DNA of 22,967 nt from UBA3907 sp033810155 (lineage in GTDB: Bacteria > Bacillota > Sulfobacillia > Fermentithermobacillales > Fermentithermobacillaceae). The DNA lies in assembly GCA_033810155.1 (NCBI GenBank), contig JAPXKJ010000022.1:1-22967 (forward strand), in the 5' to 3' direction. The notes beneath the pieces were generated by a model. The model worked only from the letters and a program-made list of their open reading frames with translations. It was not told the DNA's origin and made no database searches. A program made the translations under genes and the position numbers. Shown one piece after another: positions 1 through 6,257 of this stretch (its first letter is position 1; the number at the start of each line of letters is the position of its first letter).

Positions 1-549
1 GAGTCCAAAGATGACGCTATCTCTTGAGGAGAGGATCACATCAAGACCCATCTTTGCATAGCGCTCTATGAGGAATACATTTGCAATTTCGTGATCTATG
101 CGCGTGCCTCCTAGAGCCCCTGTAACAATGGCCGTGGAAAACCCCCTATCCAGTACGATGTCAAGAGCTACTTCTGTGTCAGTCTTGTCCTTATCGCGTG
201 GTAGGGTAACTATCTCGATGCTCTCATCAGTTCTAGATGACTTACTGCACGAGCATCCGCCAGAGTGCAACTCATCTTGAGCGAGTGTCTTTTCTAAGCA
301 GGAAACTTTCCCGAGGTTTCTAAAGTACTCTAGGGTGTCGGCATCGAGGGAATCAAAATCCCCGACAATGATGTCGGGGATTAGATCATATTTCTTCAAG
401 AACCAGGCCCCTGAGTCAGCTGCTACTATGAAAGCGCTGTCTTTAATATGTGCGAGGTCTGATTCATCCCAAGAGCCACCAGCCACGACACAAGAATAGT
501 CCGGCTCGTGCTCGACTTTCAGTCTTGGTGCCACGGACCCTATGGGCAT
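1..549 (-). CDS. thiN: thiamine pyrophosphokinase, C-terminus cut by window edge
   Basis: This gene transfers pyrophosphate from ATP to thiamine to make the cofactor thiamine diphosphate in the cytosol. My reverse-strand translation shows the family signature in order: ADSGAWFLKK, then PDIIVGDFDSLD, then RDKDKTDTEVALD, then GALGGTRIDHEIAN. The frame runs off the left edge, so the C-terminal substrate-binding part is not seen. Between the GDFDS and TDTE motifs there is a Cys/Ser-rich stretch (SGGCSCSKSS) that I do not regard as typical. The start is uncertain. ATG at 549 is the only ATG before the conserved core, but it has no strong ribosome binding site. A stop codon at about 631 limits any longer form. 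The gene lies 134 bases after thiT on the same strand and presumably shares its TPP-riboswitch transcript, pairing uptake of thiamine with its activation. Confidence 0.9.
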   Translation of the reverse strand, partial: MPIGSVAPRLKVEHEPDYSCVVAGGSWDESDLAHIKDSAFIVAADSGAWFLKKYDLIPDIIVGDFDSLDADTLEYFRNLGKVSCLEKTLAQDELHSGGCSCSKSSRTDESIEIVTLPRDKDKTDTEVALDIVLDRGFSTAIVTGALGGTRIDHEIANVFLIERYAKMGLDVILSSRDSVIFGL

Positions 550-683
550 CTTTACGACGCCTTTTGCCTTTGGCTCAGTTTTTGTGCCTGCTTTTCTTGT
601 GGCTATTTTGGGTATCCTCTCTTTCGCAGGTCACTCCTTACGGTGCGGCCCGCCTGTGGTCCAGCGTAAACCTTGAACTATTG

Positions 684-1208
684 CTACACGTGCCTGGGAA
701 TAGTCTTCTCCTTCAGAAACGGTTTCAGGACATAGTTTATGATGAGCACAGATATTATGAGTTCAGGCAAAAGATATGTCCCGTTATATACCAATGAGTA
801 TACCCATACGTTCATACCTTCATAGGCGAACGCTCCCCACCATACTACACCTGAAATGAAGTGACTTACAAACCTCGCTCCTACACCCACAGCGGTCCCT
901 ACGGCCGGCCTATCTCGAAAAAGGCCTGCCAATCCTAATAGGCCAAAGGGCAGAATATAGTCTAGGAGAACTTGGACTGGATGAACTATCACAGGCTCTG
1001 CAATCAGCTGCAACAAGCCATGGACTGTGCCGACAAGAAGTCCCGGGCCTACCCCGTGCCTGAGAGCAAAAACGATGATGGGAATCATGCTTCCTAGGGT
1101 TATAGAACCTCCATAGGCTCCTGTAGGTATCTTGACGAGGCTCAGAACAAAAGCCAGCGCAACCATTAGAGCTCCTTCAACAACTATCCTCACTCGCTCA
1201 TTACTCAT
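684..1208 (-). CDS. thiT: thiamine ECF transporter substrate-binding subunit ThiT
   Basis: This 174-residue integral membrane protein is the thiamine-specific S-component of an energy-coupling-factor transporter. It would work with a shared EcfA/A'/T module encoded elsewhere. The C-terminal half carries the ThiT-type signature: SHFISGVVWWGAFAYEG, then YSLVYNGTYLLPE. In ThiT the aromatic residues in this region line the thiamine pocket. About six hydrophobic segments are visible. I chose ATG at 1208 rather than the first in-frame start at 1241, because GGAGGG lies eight bases upstream and the longer form would begin inside the regulatory leader. A TPP riboswitch precedes it and thiN follows, so thiamine uptake is expected to be shut down when TPP is plentiful. 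Confidence 0.93.
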   Translation of the reverse strand: MSNERVRIVVEGALMVALAFVLSLVKIPTGAYGGSITLGSMIPIIVFALRHGVGPGLLVGTVHGLLQLIAEPVIVHPVQVLLDYILPFGLLGLAGLFRDRPAVGTAVGVGARFVSHFISGVVWWGAFAYEGMNVWVYSLVYNGTYLLPELIISVLIINYVLKPFLKEKTIPRHV

Positions 1209-1216
1209 AAAAAATA

Positions 1217-1263
1217 CCCTCCGTTTCACCGGGGGGGGCATTACTGCCGCTATTTCTGCGGCA
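1217..1263 (-). promoter_or_regulatory. thiT leader expression platform, possible SD-sequestering hairpin
   Basis: Two small hairpins lie between the TPP aptamer and thiT on the minus strand. The first is a 6-bp stem (TGCCGC / GCGGCA, 1245-1263) with no T-run after it, so it is not a normal terminator. In the second, a run of eight C (complement of 1231-1238) and the following G face the thiT ribosome binding site CGGAGGG (complement of 1217-1223). They can pair as CCC/GGG plus CCG/CGG around one C-A mismatch, with a 6-base loop. This suggests control of translation start, but the switch between states is inferred and has not been computed. Confidence 0.5.
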
Positions 1264-1367
1264 AGTCTGACTCAGATTTCCCTACGCAGGCATTATCCTG
1301 GACAGGTTCGATGGGTCAGGCGCTATTAGCCCTTTCTCAGCCGTTTATGAACAGCTCCCCGCTTTGC
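1264..1367 (-). promoter_or_regulatory. TPP riboswitch (THI element)
   Basis: Read on the minus strand, the segment contains the THI-box core in order: GGGGAGCTG, GGCTGAGAAAGGGC, GACCCATCGAACCTG, CCAGGATAATGCCTGCG, TAGGGAAAT. The CTGAGA, ACCTG, GGATAATGCC and GTAGGGA pieces are the conserved pyrimidine- and pyrophosphate-binding elements of the TPP aptamer. It sits directly upstream of thiT and thiN, which is the expected regulon. The outer P1 stem limits are approximate. Confidence 0.96.
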
Positions 1368-1432
1368 TTCATTCATTGTATACGATCGCGGTGAATAATG
1401 AAAGCATGATAACGGCTCCGGTTTGGGAGACT

Positions 1433-1462
1433 TTGACTCTCTCCACATAATCTAGGTTGAAT
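1433..1462 (+). promoter_or_regulatory. candidate promoter for nadE
   Basis: TTGACT (1433-1438) and TTGAAT (1457-1462) are separated by 18 bases. The -35 box matches consensus at five of six positions and the -10 at four of six. Transcription would start near 1469, about 50 bases before the nadE ATG, so the repeat at 1462-1504 would lie in the leader. This is a moderate match only. Confidence 0.35.
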
Positions 1463-1504
1463 GAAGCAAAAAGTGAAGCAAAAAGAACCGTCCCCGCTGC
1501 TTCA
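1462..1504. repeat. short tandem plus inverted repeat (TGAAGCAAAAAG type)
   Basis: The 12-mer TGAAGCAAAAAG occurs twice back to back (1462-1473 and 1474-1485). The second copy runs into AACCGTCCCCGC and is closed by TGCTTCA (1498-1504), which pairs with TGAAGCA (1474-1480) as a perfect 7-bp stem. The layout resembles REP-like intergenic repeats. A looser relative, with CGGTTCT and TGCTTCA around a C/G stem, is at 5378-5407. Confidence 0.6.
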
Positions 1505-1520
1505 GTAGTATAGTTGATGT

Positions 1521-2426
1521 ATGAAGATAAAGAATATTCTTGCTATAGAGGATGTTGATTTCCTGTGTCGTGAGATACAGGGTTCGATAGCTGATTGTGT
1601 GGCTGATCTTGGAAGGAACGGCTGTGCTTTGGGGTTAAGCGGTGGTTTGGATTCGGCTGTGGTTGCGTATTTGGCTGTTGGGGCAGTAGGTGCAAATAAA
1701 GTAAAGGGTCTGTTTATGCCAGAACGCGATACCGATCCACAAAGCTACGAAGACGCGAGACTTGTGGCCCAAACACTGGGTCTTAATTTCGAAGAGATAG
1801 ACATCACACCTATCTTGAAGAGTATTGGGATCTACGATCTAGAACCACCGATTAGCTTCATACCTCGGTTCATTCAAAACTATTATGTGCTGTGGGAATA
1901 CAGTAAGTACACTACTAAGGATGAGTCCACCTTCTTAAAAACCCTCAAAGGCGGTGAGGACTTCGAGAATCTGCGCAGACATATCGGATATTTTAGGGCA
2001 AAACACCGGGTTCGCATGGTGGTCACATATCTGCACGCCGAGCTAAATAATGACTTGGTACTCGGATGTTGTAACAAGAGCGAGAAGATGATCGGTCTGT
2101 TCGTTCCCTATGGAGATAGTGCCTGTGACATGGAACCCATAGCAGGTCTCTACAAAACGCAAGTTATAGATCTCGCAGGATATCTCGGTGTACCTCATCG
2201 GATAATCGATAAGGCACCTACTCCTGACTTGTTCCCGGGACTTAACGACGAAAAGACCATAATGATGAGCTACGAAAGGCTAGACCCTATACTCGTAGGT
2301 CTGGAAATGTCACTGACAGATGAGGAAATACGTTCAGAAACCGGATCTAGCCTCCAAGAAATAGATTATGTAAGGCGCCTCATCAAACTTTCCGAGCCAA
2401 TGCGGAATTCTCCTCGTAGTGTGTGA
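1521..2426 (+). CDS. nadE: NAD(+) synthase, ammonia-dependent type without glutaminase domain
   Basis: This enzyme adenylates and amidates nicotinic acid adenine dinucleotide to NAD(+). The 301-residue protein consists only of the synthetase domain. The N-type ATP pyrophosphatase loop SGGLDS is at residues 40-45. The ATP/NaAD-binding part NKSEKMIGLFVPYGD is at about 186-199, followed by the Mg/substrate stretch KAPTPDLFPGLNDEKT near 231-246. There is no N-terminal nitrilase domain, so free ammonia is the likely nitrogen source. Two oddities stand out. A long central insertion (about 106-172) separates the two halves of the active site, and GCC replaces the usual GTG/GTS before NKSE. The ATG at 1521 lacks a clear ribosome binding site, but the conserved core starts soon after, so no better start exists. 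A strong terminator follows. Confidence 0.9.
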   Translation: MKIKNILAIEDVDFLCREIQGSIADCVADLGRNGCALGLSGGLDSAVVAYLAVGAVGANKVKGLFMPERDTDPQSYEDARLVAQTLGLNFEEIDITPILKSIGIYDLEPPISFIPRFIQNYYVLWEYSKYTTKDESTFLKTLKGGEDFENLRRHIGYFRAKHRVRMVVTYLHAELNNDLVLGCCNKSEKMIGLFVPYGDSACDMEPIAGLYKTQVIDLAGYLGVPHRIIDKAPTPDLFPGLNDEKTIMMSYERLDPILVGLEMSLTDEEIRSETGSSLQEIDYVRRLIKLSEPMRNSPRSV

Positions 2427-2467
2427 TATCCAGCGTACAAGTAAAGGGCTAGAAATGACCCATAGAT

Positions 2468-2498
2468 CAGAAAAGGGCCCATCGGCCCTTTTTTCTGA
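2468..2498 (+). terminator. intrinsic terminator after nadE
   Basis: The stem is AGAAAAGGGCC / GGCCCTTTTTTCT with a 4-base loop CATC, and six T sit within the 3' arm. The A-rich 5' arm makes it usable in both directions, so it could also stop transcripts coming from the decayed gene and gdhA on the minus strand. Confidence 0.88.
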
Positions 2499-2499
2499 G

Positions 2500-2841
2500 T
2501 TAGCTGCGGTAATGTGCTGCGTCCCTATGTGCTGCTTCTGTATCTGCAAATCCTAGTTCTTCTTGTGCTTTGACTATTGCTCCATTTGCTATCGCTTTTG
2601 TGCTACGTCTTTGGCTGCATTCCTAGTAAAACCTTTGCTATGTTTTTACTGCGACTGTGCTATGTCATCTGCTGCGTATTATTCGACGGTTTTTTCTACA
2701 TTTATGCTTCGTATATGCTCTTTATGCTAGTGCGTAATCTCCTGTGTTGTAAGCTTCTTATGTTGCTACGTCCTTTAGATACCGCAACCAGCCTGCTATG
2801 AGATCGTAGGAAACGTTCTTAGTCGACTCCTCGATACTCAT
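2500..2841 (-). pseudogene. decayed small gene of unknown function
   Basis: Read on the minus strand from ATG at 2841, the frame gives MSIEESTKNVSYDLIAGWLR and then protein-like sequence broken by TAA codons (after YLKDVAT and after GDYALA). The sense then moves to the next frame (SINVEKTVE, YAADDIAQSQ, GFTRNAAKDVAQK), broken by two more TAA codons. It returns to the first frame for AIANGAIVKAQEELGF and TEAAHRDAAHYRS, ending in TAA at 2500. The pieces are alanine-rich and helical and make one product of about 114 residues. So I see an old gene with two compensating frameshifts and four stops. The family is not recognised. It follows gdhA on the same strand with a 9-base gap and may once have been co-transcribed with it. 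Confidence 0.55.
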
Positions 2842-2850
2842 AACAGAAAT

Positions 2851-4113
2851 CTATAGGAAAATTCCTCTGAGTTTCTGAGTTGCAATCAAGCGCTGAAGCG
2901 CTACGATGTAAGCAGCCATTCTCATAGGAATCTTCTTGTCATGAGCTATTGAGTATACATCTTCAAATGCCTTGACCATTATCTTTTCGAGATTACCGTT
3001 TACAGTTTCAAGGTCCCACGCAAGGTGCTGGAGGTTCTGGACCCACTCGAAGTATGACACGGTTACTCCGCCTGCGTTTGTAAGGATATCAGGACATACT
3101 ACGATGTTTCTTTCCTCGAGTACCTTGTCTCCTTCGAAAGTAGTTGGTCCGTTAGCGCCTTCTATGACTACCTTTGCTTGGACCTCTTTCGCAACTTCTC
3201 CTGTGATCTGATTCTCAAGAGCAGCCAACACCAAGAAATCAACTTTCGATGTAAGGATGCCGTGGTTGTCGGTAGTCTTGATACCGTCTTGCTTGTACCC
3301 TTCTATGATATGCTTCGGGTGCTTAGCGACATAATCGAGAAGCGCGGGGATATTCAACCCATCTTCGCAATAAAGGCCGCCTGATACGTCGCTTACGGCT
3401 ACAACCTTCGTTCCTGCTTCGTAAAGGTACCTAGCAGCGTTGCTTCCAACATTTCCAAACCCTTGCACTGCCGCAGTCGATTTCGATAGATCCATGCCTA
3501 GCTTGTTCGCTAGTTCTCTAGTTGTAATGAACACTCCAAGTCCCGTAGCCTCTTTCCGGCCAATGGAACCGCCAGCCTCTACAGGCTTGCTTGTCACTAC
3601 TCCCGGGGAATAGACGCCTTTGAGCGTGCTATAGGTGTCCATAATCCAGCACATCATCTGCTGTGTGGTGTTTACGTCTGTTGCCGGAATGTCTTTTTCG
3701 GGTCCGATAAAATCTGCAATTTTTGCTGTGTATGCTCTAGTTATGCGTTCAATTTCGCCCTGAGAAAGATTAGTAGGATCTACAGTAACTCCACCCTTGG
3801 CACCGCCGTATGGGATATCCACTACAGCGCACTTGAAGGTCATCCATGCTGCCAGAGCTCTTACTTCATCCATATCTACGTCGGGATGAAAGCGAATTCC
3901 GCCTTTTGCAGGTCCTCTGACAGTGTTGTGCTGAACACGATAGCCGGTAAATACTCGAACACTGCCATCATCCATTTTCACGGGAAAATTGACTGTTAGT
4001 TCTCTTTCTGGGTAGCGAAGCGTAATGTAGTCGTTCTTGTCAAACCCCGCTATCTCGGCAGCCGCATCCAATTGTTCGAGCATGGTTTGGAACGGATTAC
4101 TCTTTTCAGCCAT
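2851..4113 (-). CDS. gdhA: glutamate dehydrogenase (Glu/Leu/Phe/Val family)
   Basis: This enzyme carries out the reversible oxidative deamination of glutamate to 2-oxoglutarate and ammonia, central to amino acid fermentation. At 420 residues it has the usual length of the short hexameric class. Substrate-side lysines are visible in GPAKGGIRFHP (K70) and MTFK (K94). The catalytic lysine is in PYGGAKGG (K106). The Rossmann fold has GFGNVG at about 218-223 and an aspartate at the end of the second strand (VAVSD, D242), which points towards NAD use. The C-terminal stretch EGANGPTT...CPDILTNAGGVTVSYFEW is also typical. A GAAGGGTG ribosome binding site precedes the ATG. A promoter candidate lies about 120 bases upstream, which leaves a long leader. 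Confidence 0.95.
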   Translation of the reverse strand: MAEKSNPFQTMLEQLDAAAEIAGFDKNDYITLRYPERELTVNFPVKMDDGSVRVFTGYRVQHNTVRGPAKGGIRFHPDVDMDEVRALAAWMTFKCAVVDIPYGGAKGGVTVDPTNLSQGEIERITRAYTAKIADFIGPEKDIPATDVNTTQQMMCWIMDTYSTLKGVYSPGVVTSKPVEAGGSIGRKEATGLGVFITTRELANKLGMDLSKSTAAVQGFGNVGSNAARYLYEAGTKVVAVSDVSGGLYCEDGLNIPALLDYVAKHPKHIIEGYKQDGIKTTDNHGILTSKVDFLVLAALENQITGEVAKEVQAKVVIEGANGPTTFEGDKVLEERNIVVCPDILTNAGGVTVSYFEWVQNLQHLAWDLETVNGNLEKIMVKAFEDVYSIAHDKKIPMRMAAYIVALQRLIATQKLRGIFL

Positions 4114-4233
4114 GTCATCACCCTTCTTGCTTGATCATTGATAATTACTGAACCCTACTGCATATTATGGGCTCGAATTGGTTTGGTCCATCGGTCGATT
4201 GTTATGTTTGTCACCAATAGACCACCAAGTTAC

Positions 4234-4262
4234 ACTATACAATTTGGACGTCAATTAAGCAA
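4234..4262 (-). promoter_or_regulatory. candidate promoter for gdhA
   Basis: On the minus strand TTGCTT (complement of 4257-4262) is followed after exactly 17 bases by TATAGT (complement of 4234-4239). The -10 box is a five-of-six match and the -35 box is weak. It would give a 5' leader of about 115 bases. That leader contains a TTGGTCC...TCGGTC stretch that resembles one at the promoter of the gene at 4865. Confidence 0.4.
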
Positions 4263-4298
4263 CCCTAATTTCACCAAAAAGTACGGATTCGAAAGATC

Positions 4299-4330
4299 AA
4301 AAAAAGGGCGCTTTTCAAAAAGAAGCGCCC
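4299..4330 (-). terminator. intrinsic terminator of the glutaredoxin gene
   Basis: On the minus strand GGGCGCTT / AAGCGCCC form an 8-bp stem (4323-4330 with 4306-4313). It is followed by a run of seven T (complement of 4299-4305). It lies 34 bases after the glutaredoxin stop and upstream of the gdhA promoter, so the two genes are separate transcription units. Confidence 0.88.
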
Positions 4331-4363
4331 TCTTCCTTAATTTCAAATCTGGAGGTCAAATGT

Positions 4364-4603
4364 CTACAGGCCCAGAAGCTGATCTATTCTCTTTTTGTCA
4401 AATCCTACAACAGGATTGCCGTCTATCACTATAACCGGTACGCCCATCTGCTTGGTTAGCTCCACCATCTCTTTGGCGGCTTTGACATCAACAGACACAT
4501 CTTTTTCTTCAAAGTCAACTCCTGCTTGCTTCAAGTATTGTTTTGCCCTGGTGCACCATGGGCAAGTAGGCGTTGAGTATACTATGACTTTTCTATCAGC
4601 CAT
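4364..4603 (-). CDS. glutaredoxin-family thiol-disulfide protein
   Basis: This 79-residue single-domain protein has a thioredoxin fold. The redox motif CPWC lies after the first strand (VIVYSTPTCPWC). The cis-proline stretch GVPVIVIDG and the following GFD form the usual glutathione or partner-binding side. Length and the CPWC motif match the short glutaredoxin/NrdH-like group, which reduces protein disulfides or ribonucleotide reductase in the cytosol. The sequence alone does not decide whether glutathione, thioredoxin reductase or another donor recharges it. A GAGGTGAAG ribosome binding site precedes the ATG, and the gene ends at its own terminator. Confidence 0.9.
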   Translation of the reverse strand: MADRKVIVYSTPTCPWCTRAKQYLKQAGVDFEEKDVSVDVKAAKEMVELTKQMGVPVIVIDGNPVVGFDKKRIDQLLGL

Positions 4604-4748
4604 GCTTCTTCACCTCATCTCGCGTTCATAGTCCGAATGGCCTTCGTAAAACAAGACTCATTGGTCCTGTCTATATGGTGTATGAAAGCGTTGGATATTT
4701 CAAGATTGTGTGATGAATTTACATGACTGACCGCAAAAAGGTTCTCCA

Positions 4749-4776
4749 TTGGTCCTTTCGGTCCATATGTTACAAT
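4749..4776 (+). promoter_or_regulatory. candidate extended -10 promoter for the gene at 4865
   Basis: TTGGTC (4749-4754) and TACAAT (4771-4776) are 16 bases apart, and TG sits one base before the -10 box (TGTTACAAT), which is the extended -10 form. The -35 box overlaps one copy of the 10-mer CATTGGTCCT (4747-4756). Another copy is at 4659-4668. Confidence 0.45.
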
Positions 4777-4864
4777 TATCTCAACCTGCACGTATGTGTG
4801 TCAGGATGTATGCACGTTAGCAGAGTATAAATCTAGCTTCCTTGATTACGTTAGGAGGGATATT

Positions 4865-5353
4865 ATGTCACTTAAGTTTGAAGTCGTTGGCATAAAAAAG
4901 CCAAAGGACCTCAACATGATTCTAGGCCAGTGTCATTTCATAAAGTCAGTAGAAGACCTTCATGAAGCTATTGTAAATGCCGGCGGAGGGATTAGATTTG
5001 GAATAGCCTTCCTTGAAGCAAGTGGCCCGTGTTTGGTTCGCACTACGGGTAACGATCCAGAACTAGTGCAACTTGCCGGCGAAAACGCTCTCCTTTTGGG
5101 AACGGGGCACGCATTCATAGTATTTATGAAAGACGGATTCCCCATAAACGTGCTAAACAACATCAAAATGCTCCCTGAAGTCGTCAATATATTTTGCGCC
5201 ACGGCAAACGACGTAGAAGTGGTCGTTGCTGAAACAGACCAGGGCCGGGGGATTATGGGGGTTATCGATGGCGAGTTACCAAAAGGAATAGAAGGTCCAG
5301 AAGACGTAGAGAAGAGACACTCCTTCTTAAGAAAGATAGGCTACAAACTGTAA
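4865..5353 (+). CDS. adenosine-specific kinase family protein (PF04008-like)
   Basis: The protein is 162 residues and soluble. It matches the compact family known from archaea and anaerobic bacteria as adenosine-specific kinase. Typical stretches are the N-terminal KPKDLNMILGQCHFIKSVED, then GIRFGIAFLEASGPCLVRTTGND, GTGHAFIVFMKDGFPINVLN, and near the end ETDQGRGIMGVIDG. An upstream in-frame ATG at 4796 exists. I chose 4865 because AGGAGGG lies seven bases before it and the family begins here. The assignment rests on motif recall. Biochemical evidence for the family is thin, so the substrate should be held loosely. The gene is monocistronic and converges on rarA-hbd. Confidence 0.82.
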   Translation: MSLKFEVVGIKKPKDLNMILGQCHFIKSVEDLHEAIVNAGGGIRFGIAFLEASGPCLVRTTGNDPELVQLAGENALLLGTGHAFIVFMKDGFPINVLNNIKMLPEVVNIFCATANDVEVVVAETDQGRGIMGVIDGELPKGIEGPEDVEKRHSFLRKIGYKL

Positions 5354-5377
5354 GTAACAGATGGGGAAGTAACAAAT

Positions 5378-5400
5378 GGGGGAGCGGTTCTCACTCCCCC
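5378..5400. terminator. GC hairpin between convergent genes
   Basis: GGGGGAG (5378-5384) and CTCCCCC (5394-5400) form a 7-bp stem around a 9-base loop, between two convergent genes that end at 5353 and 5412. Neither strand has a proper T-run. On the minus strand the best tail is ATTTGTTACTT. It probably works as a weak terminator on both strands. The loop CGGTTCT and the following TGCTTCA echo the repeat at 1474-1504. Confidence 0.5.
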
Positions 5401-5411
5401 TGCTTCAAACA

Positions 5412-6257
5412 TCAGTACTTGTAAAATCCTTGCCCAGTTTTGCGTCCCAATTGGCCTTTATCGATCATTTCCTTTAGAAGCGGGCATGGTTTGTATTTAT
5501 GTTCATCTAGCTCAGTAGCAAGCGTTTCCATTATAGCGTAGAGCACGTCTATGCCTATTAGGTCCGCCAGTGCCAATGGACCGATTGGGTGATTTGCCCC
5601 CAATTTCATCGCAGTGTCTATGTCCTCTTTACTAGCTATTCCTTCCATAAGTAGATAAGCAGCTTCGTTTAGCATAGGGCACAAGAGTCGGTTTACGATG
5701 AATCCGGGCGATTCCCGAACTATGACTGGCGTCTTTCCAAGTTCATCACACAGGGCTTTGGCTTTGTCTACTGCCTCTACAGTAGTGTTTTCGCCTTTGA
5801 CTATTTCAACAAGTTTCATTACAGGCACAGGATTGAAAAAATGAATTCCCAGGAATCTACCGGGCTCTTCACATGCTTTCGACATCTCGGTTATGCTCAA
5901 AGAAGAAGTGTTCGAGCCTATAAGAGCATCTTTTGAAACAACATGCGAGATTTTTTTGAATACTTCCTTCTTTGCGTCCATTTTCTCGGTTATCGCTTCT
6001 ATGACTACATCTGCGCCCGAAAGCTCCTTGTAGTCAGCTGAGCAGCTAAGCCTCGAAATCATATCTTCCTTTGCCTCAGGCGTTATTCTGCCCTTGTCAA
6101 CTCCTTTGCTAAGGCTTTTCCCAATCCTCTCATAGCCTTTACGGGCTAGATCCTCCGTGGCATCAATGAGGACCACTTTGTACCCTGCTACCAACGCTGT
6201 TTCAGCGATGCCACAGCCCATCGTGCCTGCACCTATTACTCCCATCTTCTTGCCCAT
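5412..6257 (-). CDS. hbd: 3-hydroxybutyryl-CoA dehydrogenase, likely also made from its own start
   Basis: This 281-residue dehydrogenase interconverts 3-hydroxybutyryl-CoA and acetoacetyl-CoA with NAD(P)H, a step of butyrate formation or beta-oxidation-like routes. Its start is ATG at 6257 with AAAGGAGG ending eight bases before it, one of the best ribosome binding sites in the window. The Rossmann loop GAGTMG lies near the N-terminus. The family signature HFFNPVPVMKLVEIV contains the catalytic histidine, followed by ESPGFIVNRLLCPMLNEA and the C-terminal GRKTGQGFYKY. Length and ends match stand-alone Hbd proteins exactly, which supports separate translation even though the rarA frame reads into it. 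No thiolase, crotonase or acyl-CoA dehydrogenase gene is next to it. Confidence 0.9.
   Translation of the reverse strand: MGKKMGVIGAGTMGCGIAETALVAGYKVVLIDATEDLARKGYERIGKSLSKGVDKGRITPEAKEDMISRLSCSADYKELSGADVVIEAITEKMDAKKEVFKKISHVVSKDALIGSNTSSLSITEMSKACEEPGRFLGIHFFNPVPVMKLVEIVKGENTTVEAVDKAKALCDELGKTPVIVRESPGFIVNRLLCPMLNEAAYLLMEGIASKEDIDTAMKLGANHPIGPLALADLIGIDVLYAIMETLATELDEHKYKPCPLLKEMIDKGQLGRKTGQGFYKY

Noticed and set aside
1245..1263. Hairpin after the TPP aptamer as an intrinsic terminator
   Set aside because: The stem is only 6 bp and no T-run follows. SD masking is a better candidate for the output.
2577..2801. 74-residue hydrophobic plus-strand frame (Leu/Cys/Phe-rich)
   Set aside because: It is antisense to the decayed gene at 2500-2841. 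The apparent membrane protein is the shadow of GCA/AAA-rich codons, and no start signal is present.
2500..2841. TAA read as an amino acid instead of stop in the small gene after gdhA
   Set aside because: Neighbouring genes use TAA as a true stop, and the fragment also needs two frameshifts. Decay is the simpler explanation.
4138..4434. 98-residue plus-strand frame before the glutaredoxin gene
   Set aside because: It runs through the gdhA promoter, a terminator and the end of the glutaredoxin gene. No ribosome binding site and no recognisable protein.
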